Below are positions 47,345-57,782 of a stretch of DNA of 64,000 nt, piece after piece (the stretch's first letter is position 1; each line of letters begins with the position of its first letter). The notes beneath the pieces were generated by a model. That model searched no databases. It was not told where the DNA came from and was given only the letters and a program-made list of their open reading frames with translations. Source of the stretch: Gonatopus flavifemur (taxonomy: Eukaryota; Arthropoda; Insecta; Hymenoptera; Dryinidae); NCBI GenBank assembly GCA_018340375.1, contig JAFFJZ010000003.1:29326001-29390000 (forward strand), written 5' to 3'. The position numbers were made by a program, and so were the translations under genes.

Positions 47345-47443
47345 GCCAGGGCAGCACAACAATCCCAGAAGGATTCTTAAAGAATTCATAAAGCACACAA
47401 TCAGTTCAATAAGGATTTTTCTGGAGCTGTGGTGCTGTATGGG
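47345..47443. mobile_element. 99-bp CAGCACAAC MITE
   Basis: CCAGGGCAGCACAACAATCC at the left mirrors a right end reading GTGGTGCTGTATGGG. AGAATTC/GAATT words lie inside. It is a member of the AGCACAA family with decayed ends and no readable target duplication. Confidence 0.65.
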
Positions 47444-47759
47444 AACATAGTTGAATTACAGTTTCAAGAGTGTGTAATTGTTTTATGTTGGTGAAACTTG
47501 CACAAAATTTGTACAAATCATTCAAAAATTGTATTCATTCTATGCTCAGCATATAAATTTTACATGGAGTTGTGAAAATGTCACGCTCAGCGTAGGTGAT
47601 GAAATTACAAAATCACAAACAGTGGTAAAATCACAATTTTGTTGTAAAAGACCTACACCGAATACAGGCAATATCCCACACTGAGCATGGGTAATTTTCG
47701 TTCCTACGCTTAACATGTTAATGTTCCCTAAGTATTTTTACAATGTAGATAGGATGAAT

Positions 47760-48496
47760 CAGGGTTGAAAAAAAACCGGCTCTTTTAAATACTATCCGAA
47801 CTAATGAATTGAATTGATAAAAATGGTAAAAATCGGTCAAATTTGGTCACGATTGGTAAAAATTGGTGCAAATGTTGAAATTTATCATTTTAATCGTTTG
47901 TTACATTCACATTGTGTATGGAATAAGATTACACAGATTACTCTGGTTCAAGTCGCATAGCGATTCAGAAGAAAATGTTCCCAGTATGAAATATTTAGGA
48001 TTTTGCGAGAAGATATGTGTACAGGATATATGTACAATGGCAACTCTCTATACGCGTTCTAGTTGTGTTTCGATAGCGGTCCCACAAAAGTTTCATGCTA
48101 ATCGATTGAAAACTGTAAGAATTTTTTTTTTGCAATCCGCATTATTTGACAATAATTTTATAGCGTTCTTTGGTGGGGTCTATCATCTGAATTCCGCTGA
48201 AACCCACGTAGAACCATTACAGAACCGTCATTGAAGCACGGTATAACTTTCATAGCAATTGGTTAATTAGAAGCGAGGAAGCAGTGTGTTCATTATTCGC
48301 AGAGATTTCCTCATGTGGTCTTCATTTTTCTGTTTGTCTGAAAACTACTAAGATCTTCCGGAATGCAATTTTTTTGCGTGAACATTTACGACCAATTTTA
48401 ACCATTTTCACGAAGAATTTTGAAAAAATCCTGGCTGGCGAAAATTTGTTAAAACCATAATAAAAACCAGGGATGGCTAAAATGGTTTCAACCCTG
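47760..48496. mobile_element. CAGGGTTGAAA-ended (hAT-like) element
   Basis: CAGGGTTGAAA at the left and TTTCAACCCTG at the right are perfect inverted termini. The flanking 8-mers GGATGAAT (47752-47759) and AGATAAAT (48497-48504) agree at six of eight positions, suggesting a diverged hAT-type duplication. Subterminal GGTAAAAAT-GGT and ACCATTTTAACC words are also inverted. It encloses the open frame at 47872-48234. Confidence 0.6.
47872..48234 (+). CDS. 120-residue ORF with predicted signal peptide inside a transposon-like element
   Basis: The frame begins MLKFIILIVCYIHIVYG, a convincing hydrophobic secretion signal with a short charged n-region. A charged stretch FKSHSDSEENVPSMKY follows, then a cysteine cluster FCEKICVQDICTMATLY and a further Cys about ten residues on. 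The second half (FFLQSALFDNNFIAFFGG) is hydrophobic and less protein-like. No family is recognised. It lies between the CAGGG termini, so it could be a captured host exon, a passenger gene or simply a chance frame. There is no evidence of splicing or transcription. Confidence 0.3.
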   Translation: MLKFIILIVCYIHIVYGIRLHRLLWFKSHSDSEENVPSMKYLGFCEKICVQDICTMATLYTRSSCVSIAVPQKFHANRLKTVRIFFLQSALFDNNFIAFFGGVYHLNSAETHVEPLQNRH

Positions 48497-49020
48497 AGAT
48501 AAATAATGAAATTATAGAATTCATCATTTATATGTCTTCTTTATTTACCGTGTTGAGATCTCTAGTAAATGAATTTCTCCTGAATTCCATAAACTGACAC
48601 TAACTTTGTAGCAATAAATGATTATTTGAACTTATTTAGAAGCTGATTTTTAATTATTTCAATCCTTCGAGACCCAGAGTGACTTTGAAATCACATAAAC
48701 TTTTCACGATTATCTTATTCAGAAAATTTTATGAACAAATATCTTTTTTAAATCATCAGATACATACATCTATCCATCAGGTTTCATCTCTGAACAAATT
48801 AAAAAAGTTTTGAGTGATTTATCAAGTCAAAATAGGAAAAAATACAAAAAGCTGTTCTTGCGCAAATATTCATGTGCTTTATTCTCCAAATGTAAAAACA
48901 TTGTGAGCTGACATCGGCCTGAAAAGGTTAAATAAGTTTGTTGTACAGAATTATCATTTAGCATTGTAGAGTTTGTTTTTAATCTCACTAACCAATGGAA
49001 TTCAATTAACGTTGTTGCCA

Positions 49021-49258
49021 CACGGAAAGAAAATTCACACGTTCTGCGTATGAAAATTCATGCATGCAGAGTTCGAATATATGCATACTCAGTATTAGAT
49101 AGTACGCAGTCTATGCGATCTACGCTCCTGCTTCATGCTTTCAACGCACGATAGTATACTAGAAAAGTATGAATTCTTACATCTAATGCTCGAGGATTAG
49201 CTTACTTCAGACGCGTGGTGTATTTTGTGCATGGAATACATGAATTTGTTTTCCGTGC
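49021..49258. mobile_element. CACGGAAAGAAAATTCA-ended MITE
   Basis: CACGGAAAGAAAATTCA mirrors TGAATTTGTTTTCCGTG. CA flanks both sides (49019-49020 and 49259-49260). GCATGAA/TTCATGC words recur inside. It is 238 bp and non-coding. Confidence 0.8.
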
Positions 49259-50148
49259 AGGGCACAATAAACTTACAACGTGGACTGAGATAATTACATA
49301 ACGCATTCTTTTCTTTGTCTCAAAGTTATAAGATTGAATGCTATTTTTATAAGAGTGGCAAGTTTGCTCTCACGAAGTTTAGCATTAATTTAAATACAAA
49401 ATCTTTGTTTTCATTGTATAATGTTATGGATTTTAATATGAGAATTATAAAATTCAACTGGAATCTACCAAGCATAACTCAGAGTTTGAAAATTGATTTG
49501 AATGATTGCGGAATTGAAAATTTCTCCAATAAATAATCAAAATTTTTTCAGTTACGAAATTAATTTTTGACCATTTATATGATTTTTTATGCTAATGACT
49601 TCATGATTTGGTTTAATTCATCATGAATAATCAAATGAATGATGTATGGTTGAATATGTAAGGTATAAAAAAAAATTTGTAATTTTCTAACCTAAAAGTG
49701 GAATTCCTCTTACTCTTAGTATAGGGAAGTTATTTATAAAAATAAAAATGATAATTATGAATTCATTGTTTAGAATATTAATTACTATCTCATTCTTTGC
49801 AATAAATAGAAATATTTAAGTGAGAAATTTATTATTTATATGAATCGAGTGTTTGAAATTTGAGGTTAATTTGAAATTATGGATCATGTCACGATTATTA
49901 TGAATGTATGAATTGATTATTACCATAATATTTTTCCTTCTTTTTCTGAGCGTTTTGTACACTAATTTCTTTATTTTCTTGTGCGTGAATACTTTTATTA
50001 CTATCATTGATACTACTATTATTTATAAACAACACATTAGTCTCTGCCATTGTGTAATGCGCGAAGTGATAGCGAATTCGACTCAGGCCCGTGTCACGTG
50101 TCCCATCGTCACATGGAGCTGAAAAAGAGCAGAAAGCTTCGATGGCCC
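49259..50148. other. Intergenic AT-rich DNA
   Basis: Very AT-rich. No gene or bounded element was recognised. Confidence 0.45.
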
Positions 50149-50156
50149 GAAATGGA

Positions 50157-50265
50157 AATGTCCCGAAAGGTCAATAGCCCGAAATTCACTTTCTGGTAAC
50201 CTACTAAGAATTTCCTAGAAATTGAACAATTAGCGAATTCCGAGCTATTGACCTTTCGGGACATT
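50157..50265. repeat. Hairpin with AATGTCCCGAAAGGTCAATAGC arms
   Basis: A 22-bp arm at 50157-50178 is perfectly mirrored at 50244-50265 around a loop of about 65 bp. GGCCCGAAAT and AGCCCGAAAT words flank and repeat part of the arm. No target duplication was assigned. Confidence 0.7.
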
Positions 50266-50294
50266 GCACCGTTACAAATTATAATTTACCTGAA

Positions 50295-50946
50295 TTAAGG
50301 CGATTCACCACAAGCCAAGTTACTAGATCTCTCCCCCCCAGTTTTCTCAGTAATCGATGAATAGAATCAATTTTAATGAGCAGGTGCATCTTCTTAGGCT
50401 ATTGAGAAAAATGCAGCTACTCTTTATTTTTCATTTTATTTGTTCGTTTCTGAGAAAACTGGGGGGGCGATTTGAGAATCTAGTAACTTTTTGGGAAGGT
50501 GGTGAATGCCGTTAAGGGCATTCATCAGAGGCAAAGTTACTAGAGCTCTCCCCCCCAGTTTTCTCAACGATTAATGAATATAATCGATTTTGATGAGCAG
50601 GTGCATCTTCTTAGCATATCAAAGAAAGTGCAGCTACTCTTTATTTTTCATTTTATTTGTTCGTTTCTGAGAAAACTGGGGGGGCGATTTTGGAATCTAG
50701 TAACTTTTTGGGAAGGTGGTGAATGCCGTTAAGGGTATCCCGTAGAAGCTGAAGTTACTAGATCTCTCTACCCAAAATACTCGAAGATGACGGAATAAAA
50801 TTAATTAAAACCACCAGCCAGGCCTTCTGTTGATATGGAAGATGGAAGAAGGTTTGGCTGGTTGTTATATCCCATTCTATTGAGTCATCTTTGAGTATTT
50901 TGGGAAAAACAATCTAGTAACTTCGGCTTCAACGGGATACCCTTAA
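50295..50946. mobile_element. Three head-to-tail TTAA MITEs sharing their TTAA sites
   Basis: TTAA occurs at 50295, 50512, 50729 and 50943, giving units of 217, 217 and 214 bp. Each unit is a hairpin. Units 1 and 2 are close copies with a CTCTCCCCCCCAGTTTTCTC arm and its complement, and AGCAGGTGCATCTTCTTAG in the centre. Unit 3 keeps the same outer AAGTTACTAGATCTCTC and ATCTAGTAACTT arms but has an unrelated centre (GCCAGGCCTTCT...). The ends (AAGGGCATTCA, AAGGGTATCCCGT) and target fit piggyBac-type MITEs. Confidence 0.85.
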
Positions 50947-50980
50947 AATTGATTTGAACTTGAAGAATCGATTTTCACAG

Positions 50981-51105
50981 CCCTGGTTAAAAGAATCCAT
51001 TGAATCTGAAAAATGAAATTCAATGAGATTTGGTCAGAACATTGTCCAAGTTTAATTGTAATTTGATGAGAATTGGTCAGAATCAATGGGTTCTTTTAAC
51101 CAGGG
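50981..51105. mobile_element. CCCTGGTTAAAAGAA-ended MITE
   Basis: CCCTGGTTAAAAGAATCCAT mirrors ATGGGTTCTTTTAACCAGGG. AG flanks both sides (50979-50980 and 51106-51107). The inner GAGATTTGGTCAGAA word recurs. It is 125 bp and lies about 450 bp upstream of the oxt start. A truncated relative is at about 41100-41178. Confidence 0.85.
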
Positions 51106-51227
51106 AGTGGGGTAAATGTAAATGTCCTGGTGGAAATCTAGAAGTGGAGGAAGCGGGTATTGAAAATAAAAAACAAATAAAACGTGAAAATGTTCCAATT
51201 CCTCCTAAATCACGCTTAAGTGACTCT

Positions 51228-51329
51228 GGATGCTTCTGATTGCAGGCAGGGCTGGAATACTGGATTCCCATTGGCTAAATCATGGCCCCTGGGGCCGAGA
51301 GCTCTTGCAATCGGAAGCATCCTTTTCGT
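51228..51329. repeat. Hairpin upstream of oxt
   Basis: GGATGCTTCTGATTGCAG is mirrored by CTTGCAATCGGAAGCATCC about 100 bp on, with one mismatch. Between them GGCCCCTGGGGCC is a further short palindrome. It may be a MITE remnant or part of the oxt 5' region. The sequence just downstream has repeated TTCGTTACGCTT words. Confidence 0.6.
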
Positions 51330-51562
51330 TACACTTAGATCACTCTTCGCTTGCATTTTCGTTACGCTTTCGTTACGCTTCAACGCTTCATCTCCACCAG
51401 GATGTTTTTTTCGTTTTCCTTCAGTGCTGCCGTCTTCTAAATTTGTATGTATATACATACTATACATCGTACACCTCTCCAACTAGTCAACCTACATATA
51501 TCTACGCTTTTAAATAATCCTGCGTATGTGTATTTACAATACATTTATCAATTTGTCCTAAG

Positions 51563-54500
51563 ATGGCGATAAGTAAAAATTATGCCATAGATCGTTCGTC
51601 AATTTGTTTCCGCAAATACCGGATATTCTTTGTATTTGGTGTAACTGTATTGTGCCTACAAATTTATTTAGCTTACACATTTTTTCATTTGGAAAATGGA
51701 AATCAGAGATCAAACAGACTATTTACCAGTGAGGTGTGTACACTTAACCTTGTATTTTTTTCACGTCCATGATATTTGACATATAACTCGCCACCGCATA
51801 ACCTAGCACTTTTTACAGGAGAGTTCTGCCAAATTTTCACAAGGCGAAGGGTTGCCAAAAGGTTCACGTCAACTCAAACTTCCACCCGATAAACAAACAA
51901 ATACCAATAACTTATTCCAAACTCAACAGCGTAATCGTACAACTAGAATCAAACTTGATCGTAAGTTATTGAATTTCACCCCTGGTTGTGAAGTCATGAG
52001 CAAAGAAGCGATAAGTGCCATAACACGAGCATCAAGTCAACATTGCAAGCAACACATTGTCAACATAACGTGCCTTAGTCAACAGGGTATGCTATACCCA
52101 GAAAGAATTCAATCCTTGTGTCCACACTCTCCTGGTTACATACACGTTCCAAAGAATCTTGGATGTTTCAAGGATGATAAAATCACAAGAATCCTACCTG
52201 GTTATTATCATGTTTTTAAAGGAAACAATTCTCCTGAACGTTGTGCCGATATATGTCTTCAATCGGGCTATCCGTACGCCGGCCTTGAATATTCGTTAGT
52301 ACAGAAGAGTGCACATTTCTAAAAATTATTCATTCAAATATATTTGAATATTCTATTTCAGAGTCGAATGTTTCTGTGGAATGGACGAGCCACCTCAAAT
52401 GAAACGCTTACCAGATTCTAGTTGCAATATGAGATGCCCTGGTAATCCAAAACAATCTTGCGGAGGGTATCTCGCCATCAATGTATTTGGGACAGGAATT
52501 CAAAGTAAAATACTCTCATTTTGTAATCCTACTCTGGACGTCATATATTCGTGTGATCTTCATTTTCAGAATTTCAACCTCAAGAAGCCAAAAATTCAAG
52601 TACTCGTAGCGGAAACGAACGACCAGTGAGAATAGCTTATTTATTAACAGTTAATGGTAGAGCCAGTCGTCAGGTTAAAAGACTCATCAATACTCTGTAT
52701 CATTCGTCTCATTTATTTTACATTCATGTCGATGCTGTGAGTAGACTACTCATATATTTATCAGAAACCTGTGATCGAAGCATAACAAATTCAAATAATT
52801 TTCAGAGACAAGACTATTTGTATCGAGAGTTGCTAGCAGTAGAGAAATCTTGTAAAACGAATAACATCAAGGTAGCGAGAGGGGAAAACTTACGTCATGC
52901 CAGTATTTGGGGTGGCGCTAGTCTCTTAACTACTGTTTTAAAATCCGCTCAAAAAATGCTCAATCTCGATCAACATTGGGATTTTTTAATTAATCTATCG
53001 GAGTCTGATTTTCCTATTAAAACCAATAATCATTTAACTAGGTTCCTAAGTTGGAATAGGGGTTTGAATTTCGTGAAATCGCATGGCAGAGAAGTACAAC
53101 GGTTTATTACCAAACAAGGTTTGGATAAAACCTTTATCGAGTGTGAAGCTCGCATGTGGAGGATAGGAGATCGGAAACTGCCCAATGGTAAAATAATCAA
53201 GATCATATGCTTGGAATCGATTGTTATTTCATATTTTGTCATATTTTTAGGAATTCAAATAGACGGTGGAAGCGACTGGATCGCTCTGAGTCGAGATTTC
53301 GTAGAGTACGTTGCAAGTTCAAATCCAGACACTTTGGTGACTGATCTTTTAAAGGTTTTTCAATATACATTACTACCCGCAGAATCATTTTTTCACACTG
53401 TTCTACGTAACTCAAGATTCTGTAATACTTATGTAGACAATAACTTGCATGTTACTAACTGGAAGAGGAAACTTGGCTGTAAGTGTCAATATAAGGCTGT
53501 GGTTGACTGGTGTGGTTGCAGTCCAAATGTCTTTAAACTAGAGGATTTCAGTAGAATAAGAAATACCGCCGATCGCAACTTGTTTTTTGCACGAAAGTTC
53601 GAACCGATTATCGATCAAAGAATCATAGACAGAGTCGAAGAGTGGTTATATCCAAAGAAAATGAATCTAACTACCACTGCCAAAGGGTACGACGATTATT
53701 GGCAAAGTTTGTATCATTATGCAGATTTGAGTCCGTTAACGGATGACTCGTTGTTAACAGTATCAAATTCGTTGGCAAGATTAATTCTTCAAAAATCATA
53801 CATAAGTTACAAAAGTTTTCGTTTGGTAGAAACAACTGCATATTTTCGAGGAAATCGATTTGTCGGGATTTTAATTCTCATAGAAGTTACTAATCCAGAT
53901 GTTGAAGTATCCAAATTTCACAAAGAACATTCGATACGTGTTGAAGGATGGATTCATTTACGTCGTAATTTCTCTACCAGTAGATCATGGCTAGGAAAAG
54001 TACAGAGTCTTTCCGTAAACACTGATTATGATCAGAAAGAACAAATGTTCAGGAATTTGATGGGCAGTATTGGACCGTATTCGGAACCAATTTTATCTTA
54101 CGAATTCGATTTGAGCGTTCCTCTTCCGCAAAATTTGACCATCTTCTGGGTCGATCCGCACGGAAGAATAGCTGACATCAATTACATCATTTTAGATGAA
54201 ACGACATTGGTATGACATTCCGTATTCGTCACTGTTTCTTTACACTTTCATTCCGATACCGAACATATGGAATATTTGTGTTACAGATGGGACACGTGAA
54301 ACCACAATTGAGCGATCACCTACCCGTGGGAACTTGGAATTTATTATTGTTGTCTGACAATACCCTGGTAGCTAAAACAACATTTCTGGTCACTCCTTTG
54401 GCGTACTGGAAAAATCAAGACATACAGATTTTAAAATCCAAGGAAATCAATAACAATTATAGCAACAAGTATCGAATAACCGAAGAAATGGCTCAAAAGT

Positions 54501-54748
54501 GGACGATTGCATTGAAGTCTTTGATATCCCATGAACAAAATGATGTACATTCAATGGTTTATCAAAATGAGACTGGATTCGATGTGAATGATTGGATAGA
54601 CACATTGGTGCACAAGTATTATCAAGTGGAAGCAATCTGTTCGGACAGTGCTAAAGTTAGTCAAACAGACGAATGTATCAATACCCAATGGAGCTCTTTG
54701 AGCCCTGATTCAAAGGCTGATATTCGTAATTTATGTAAAACCTATTAA
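51563..54748 (+). CDS. oxt: Peptide O-xylosyltransferase, seven coding exons
   Basis: Exons 51563-51733, 51819-52294, 52362-52504, 52570-52736, 52806-53187, 53251-54209 and 54287-54748 join in frame (GT-AG throughout) to about 919 residues, similar to insect and vertebrate family lengths. The enzyme transfers xylose from UDP-xylose to Ser in proteoglycan cores, starting heparan and chondroitin sulfate chains in the Golgi. Residues about 20-40 form a type II signal anchor. A WSC domain (about 165-262) shows GCFKDD, CADICLQSGYPYAGLEYS and VECFCGM. The GT14 domain starts with RIAYLLTVNGRASRQ (about 284). It includes IWGGASLL, WDFLINLSESDFPI, DGGSDW (about 451), LLPAESFFHTVL and the hallmark DWCGCSPN (about 532). 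A C-terminal xylosyltransferase domain follows, with YYDDYW-like and VGTWNLLLL segments. Introns 4 (69 bp) and 5 (63 bp) are multiples of three without stops. No lesions were seen. Confidence 0.96.
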
Positions 54749-55384
54749 TTAATTCATCACGTATGTGCCATTTTTTACAATGTCAAACTCATTGTGTATG
54801 TAAAAAGTTACTAATCTCTACATATTTTTATAATGACTACTGTATATATACATATATTTATGATTTGTCTTTTTTCTCATCTTTGTGAAATATATATATA
54901 TATGTATGTATGCATGTATGTATGTATGTATGGATGTATGTATGTGTATATATATATTTATATAAACGATATACTTAAGAACATGGCATTGATGTTTTTA
55001 ATGCGTCAATTAAGATTTTATTTTGAGAATTCAGTTCCGATTTTTTCCCTGGTGTGAAAATTCGATTTTTGGAGTTTCCCAAGGAAATTCAAAAATAGTA
55101 TATTATGTTCAACAAGGGGGGAAAGTAGGAAATTTCGGGTGAATGTGAAGTTGGTATCCCTAAACAGAAGGCGAGGGAGACAATCACACGAGTGAAAATT
55201 TTCCATTTCTCCCCGAGGTGAACATACTATTTTGTCCCGCAACTGCAAGGAAAGTGCAAATTATTTCTATCATTGCATATAAAATATTCGTATGCATATT
55301 TTAGAACGAAAGGATACACGGAGAATAGAATTTAAAAAATTACTACATTTCTACTAAATTTCGCCGCATTGTGGCGTTTAACAT
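54749..55384. other. oxt 3' flank with (TATG)n microsatellite
   Basis: A TA/TATG microsatellite lies at about 54888-54960. No nearby canonical AATAAA was found, so the oxt poly(A) site is unassigned. Further on, a CACGGAGAATAGAA word (about 55318) resembles one end of the CACGG family but has no clear partner. Confidence 0.45.
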
Positions 55385-55523
55385 CCCTGTTTTGAGAATC
55401 TTATCGAACCGATTGATTCTCATTAATTCCGATGCGTAAAATTGATTCTCAATGGGTTTGAATCAGTTTTCTGCCTTGAAATCAATGAGAATCAATCGGT
55501 TCAATGAGATTCTTTAAACAGGG
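55385..55523. mobile_element. CCCTGTTTTGAGAATC-ended MITE
   Basis: CCCTGTTTTGAGAATCTTAT mirrors AGATTCTTTAAACAGGG. The arms continue through an ATTGATTCTCATT block and its complement. AT flanks both sides (55383-55384 and 55524-55525). It is 139 bp and non-coding. Confidence 0.85.
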
Positions 55524-55773
55524 ATGAATCTCTTTGAAATGAAAAGTAGGAAAGTGAACTTCAATAACGGCATATCCAACAATCCATTTCAAAATATATC
55601 AAACCCTGTGAAACTCTTCTGTTCCTAGCTTGATTCTATAAGAGAAGATAAAACATTCGTTCGGAAATCTTCGGTAAGCATCGTTACCCGTATAGATGTA
55701 TTATTTTCGAACACCGTTGCATTATATTCCCCAAATCCACTGATACTTCAGAAAAATCAAAGAAATTACCATA

Positions 55774-56528
55774 CACGCTGAAAAATTTCTGAAGAATCCT
55801 GATTTTCCTCTGCAAAAGTCTTAGAAAGTGATAAAGTCTGAACAACTGAGATTTCGATGAAAAATCTGATATTTTTGGGACATCGTTCTCAGAGTTTTTT
55901 CGGAGTTCATCAGAGATTCTTCATTGAAACTTCAGACAAATTATTACGGATTTATTCCTAATAAAACTCTGGAAAAAGTATGATAAATGTCCATGTTTCT
56001 CCGAAAGCTATAAAAAAGCCATGAAACATGAATGATTTTCAGAATTTTCTCGGATCTTTTACCGAGTTTATGAGAGATTTTCCATCGCAAATCTAGATCG
56101 ATGATTATGAATTTATTCCTGACAAAACTCTGAAAAAAATGTGATAAATTCCTGTCTTCCTGGACAGGTGAGTAAAAATGATCAATAGCGAGGAATACTT
56201 AGAACATTCTTCGTAACTTGCAGCCTGAGTTGAAAGTAGCAGCCGTAAATCTAGCAGACAATTATTATGACTTGATATCGAATTACGTCAAATGTCACTC
56301 ATGTTTCATGCTTTTTTCAGGGTTTTGTCAGGAATAAATTCATAACAATCTATCTGAAATTTCAATGAAAAATCTCTGATGAACTCCGGAAAAAGTCTGA
56401 CAAATTCTGAAGAAACTCTGAGAACGATGTTCCAAAAATATTAGGTTTTTCATCGAAATCTTAGAGTTTCTCAGAATTTCTCAGACTTTTGCAGAGATTT
56501 TACAGAGATTTTCAGCGATTTCTCAGCG
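55774..56528. mobile_element. 755-bp foldback element, CACGCTGAAAAATTTCTG end
   Basis: Arms at about 55774-55985 and 56325-56528 are inverted. They share GTCTTAGAAA, GATTTCGATGAAAAA, TTTTTGG(G/A)ACATCGTTCTCAGAG and ATTTATTCCT blocks with their complements. The blocks themselves are internally repetitive (TCAGA/TCTGA words). No ORF belongs to it. Target duplication is not readable. Confidence 0.7.
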
Positions 56529-56798
56529 GAATATTTCCATACGGGCGATTAGCTCCAGCAATATAAAACAGGTCGAATATCTGACCAGCAATATAATACA
56601 GGCCAAATATCTGACACACAATGATAATTATTTTTCCCATTGGTATGATAATTTTTTGAAAGCTGATCTTTTGAAATTCAGGTTATCAATAAATTCTCCA
56701 ATCATGATTGAATATAATCTTATGTGTGCAATACCAGCACCGATTATCCATAAATCATAGTAAAACTCTATAGAAATAATAGGAATCTTTCCTACCCT

Positions 56799-57348
56799 CC
56801 CAGATAACACACGGATAATTCTTTTTCAAGAGCAAGAATAGAACTCTTCAAGAACTCTTTTCGAACTAATGAATTCATATAGAGCTCTGGAGGAGTTCAA
56901 TCTGTCGGACATTAACAAGCTCTTTGAGAATATCAGAAGTATTGTTTGAGTACTCTCAAAGAACTTGTTAATGTCCGACAGATTGAACTCCTCCAGAGCT
57001 CTATATGAATTCATTAGTTCGAAAAGAGTTCTCCCTGACAGCAAAAGTTGCAGTGCAACTGTTGCTTCAGTTTTGATGCACCAGTTTGTGCTTTGTTGTT
57101 AGAGGATTGTTTGATCTCACGTGTCATAGCTTCATGTATCCAAACATCTTCGCAGCATCATGACAACAACTTTCAAATTTGCTGCATGTTGCTGCGCATT
57201 TGGCGACGCAATCTCCTAGCAACTTCCCAACAACAGTTGCTCTCCGTGTTGTTGGGAAGTTGTTGCGAACTTTTCTAGCACTTTGCTGTCTGGGCTTGAA
57301 GAGTTCTATTCTCGCTCTTGAAAAAGAATTCTTCGTGTGTTATCTGGG
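56799..57348. mobile_element. CCCAGATAACACACG foldback MITE with nested insertion
   Basis: CCCAGATAACACACGGATAA at the left mirrors a right end reading TTCGTGTGTTATCTGGG. The arms pair through an AAGAGCAAGAATAGAACTC block. The left half has its own strong inner hairpin (GAGCTCTGGAGGAGTTCAAT and its complement). The second arm is interrupted by the MITE at 57033-57294. Outer flanks (CT and TG) do not match. Confidence 0.82.
57033..57294. mobile_element. CCCTGACAGCAAAAG MITE nested in the preceding element
   Basis: CCCTGACAGCAAAAGTTGC at the left mirrors a right end reading GCACTTTGCTGTCTGGG. CT flanks both sides (57031-57032 and 57295-57296). The other arm of the host palindrome supplies the empty site, reading GAGTTCTTGAAG without a break, which confirms the 2-bp duplication. 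The interior contains repeated TTGTTG and GCAACT words. Confidence 0.88.
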
Positions 57349-57413
57349 TGTTTTCTCCGTGTAGCTTTGGAAGATAACATATATCCTGAATGGCTTTCTG
57401 CTGTATGGACCCA

Positions 57414-57675
57414 CCCAGACAGCACAAATGATCATTTCCAATTCACAAAAACTTCTGAAAGAACTTCTTGACCAGTCCCCGTTATGACAGTAAAAATGAA
57501 TTCAAAATGCATACATGTTGAATGCCTGAATAGTTCTTTATGAATTCGCGATATGAATTCTTTCTGAAGATTAAGTTATTCATCAAGGGTTCATTTTGAA
57601 TTCGAACTATTCATAATGAATTCATGTTTGCTGTCACAAGGGGAGATCTTTGCGGGGACTTTTGTGTTGTATGGG
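57414..57675. mobile_element. CCCAGACAGCACAAATG MITE
   Basis: CCCAGACAGCACAAATG mirrors a right end reading TTGTGTTGTATGGG. CA flanks both sides (57412-57413 and 57676-57677). GAATTC-rich arms (CATGAATTCA words) lie inside. It is 262 bp. Confidence 0.85.
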
Positions 57676-57782
57676 CAGTTGGCGGATTCAATATAGCGGA
57701 CGTCAATTGGATAGTTCAGTATGCTTGAATCTATTTACATGAAACACAGGTTTTAGAGATTCTGGACAATAGCGAATGCGGT

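Noticed and set aside
50295..50946. CRISPR-like regular spacing of repeats
   Set aside because: Units are 217-bp TTAA-bounded hairpins, not short repeats with unique spacers, in a eukaryotic context.
51030..51239. Frame with CKCPGGNLEVEEAGIENKK upstream of oxt
   Set aside because: It starts inside a MITE, has no recognised family, and has no splice link to oxt.
51216..51482. Minus-strand frame that could be the missing first exon of the TMEM242-like gene
   Set aside because: No resemblance to the TMEM242 N terminus, and it overlaps a hairpin repeat.
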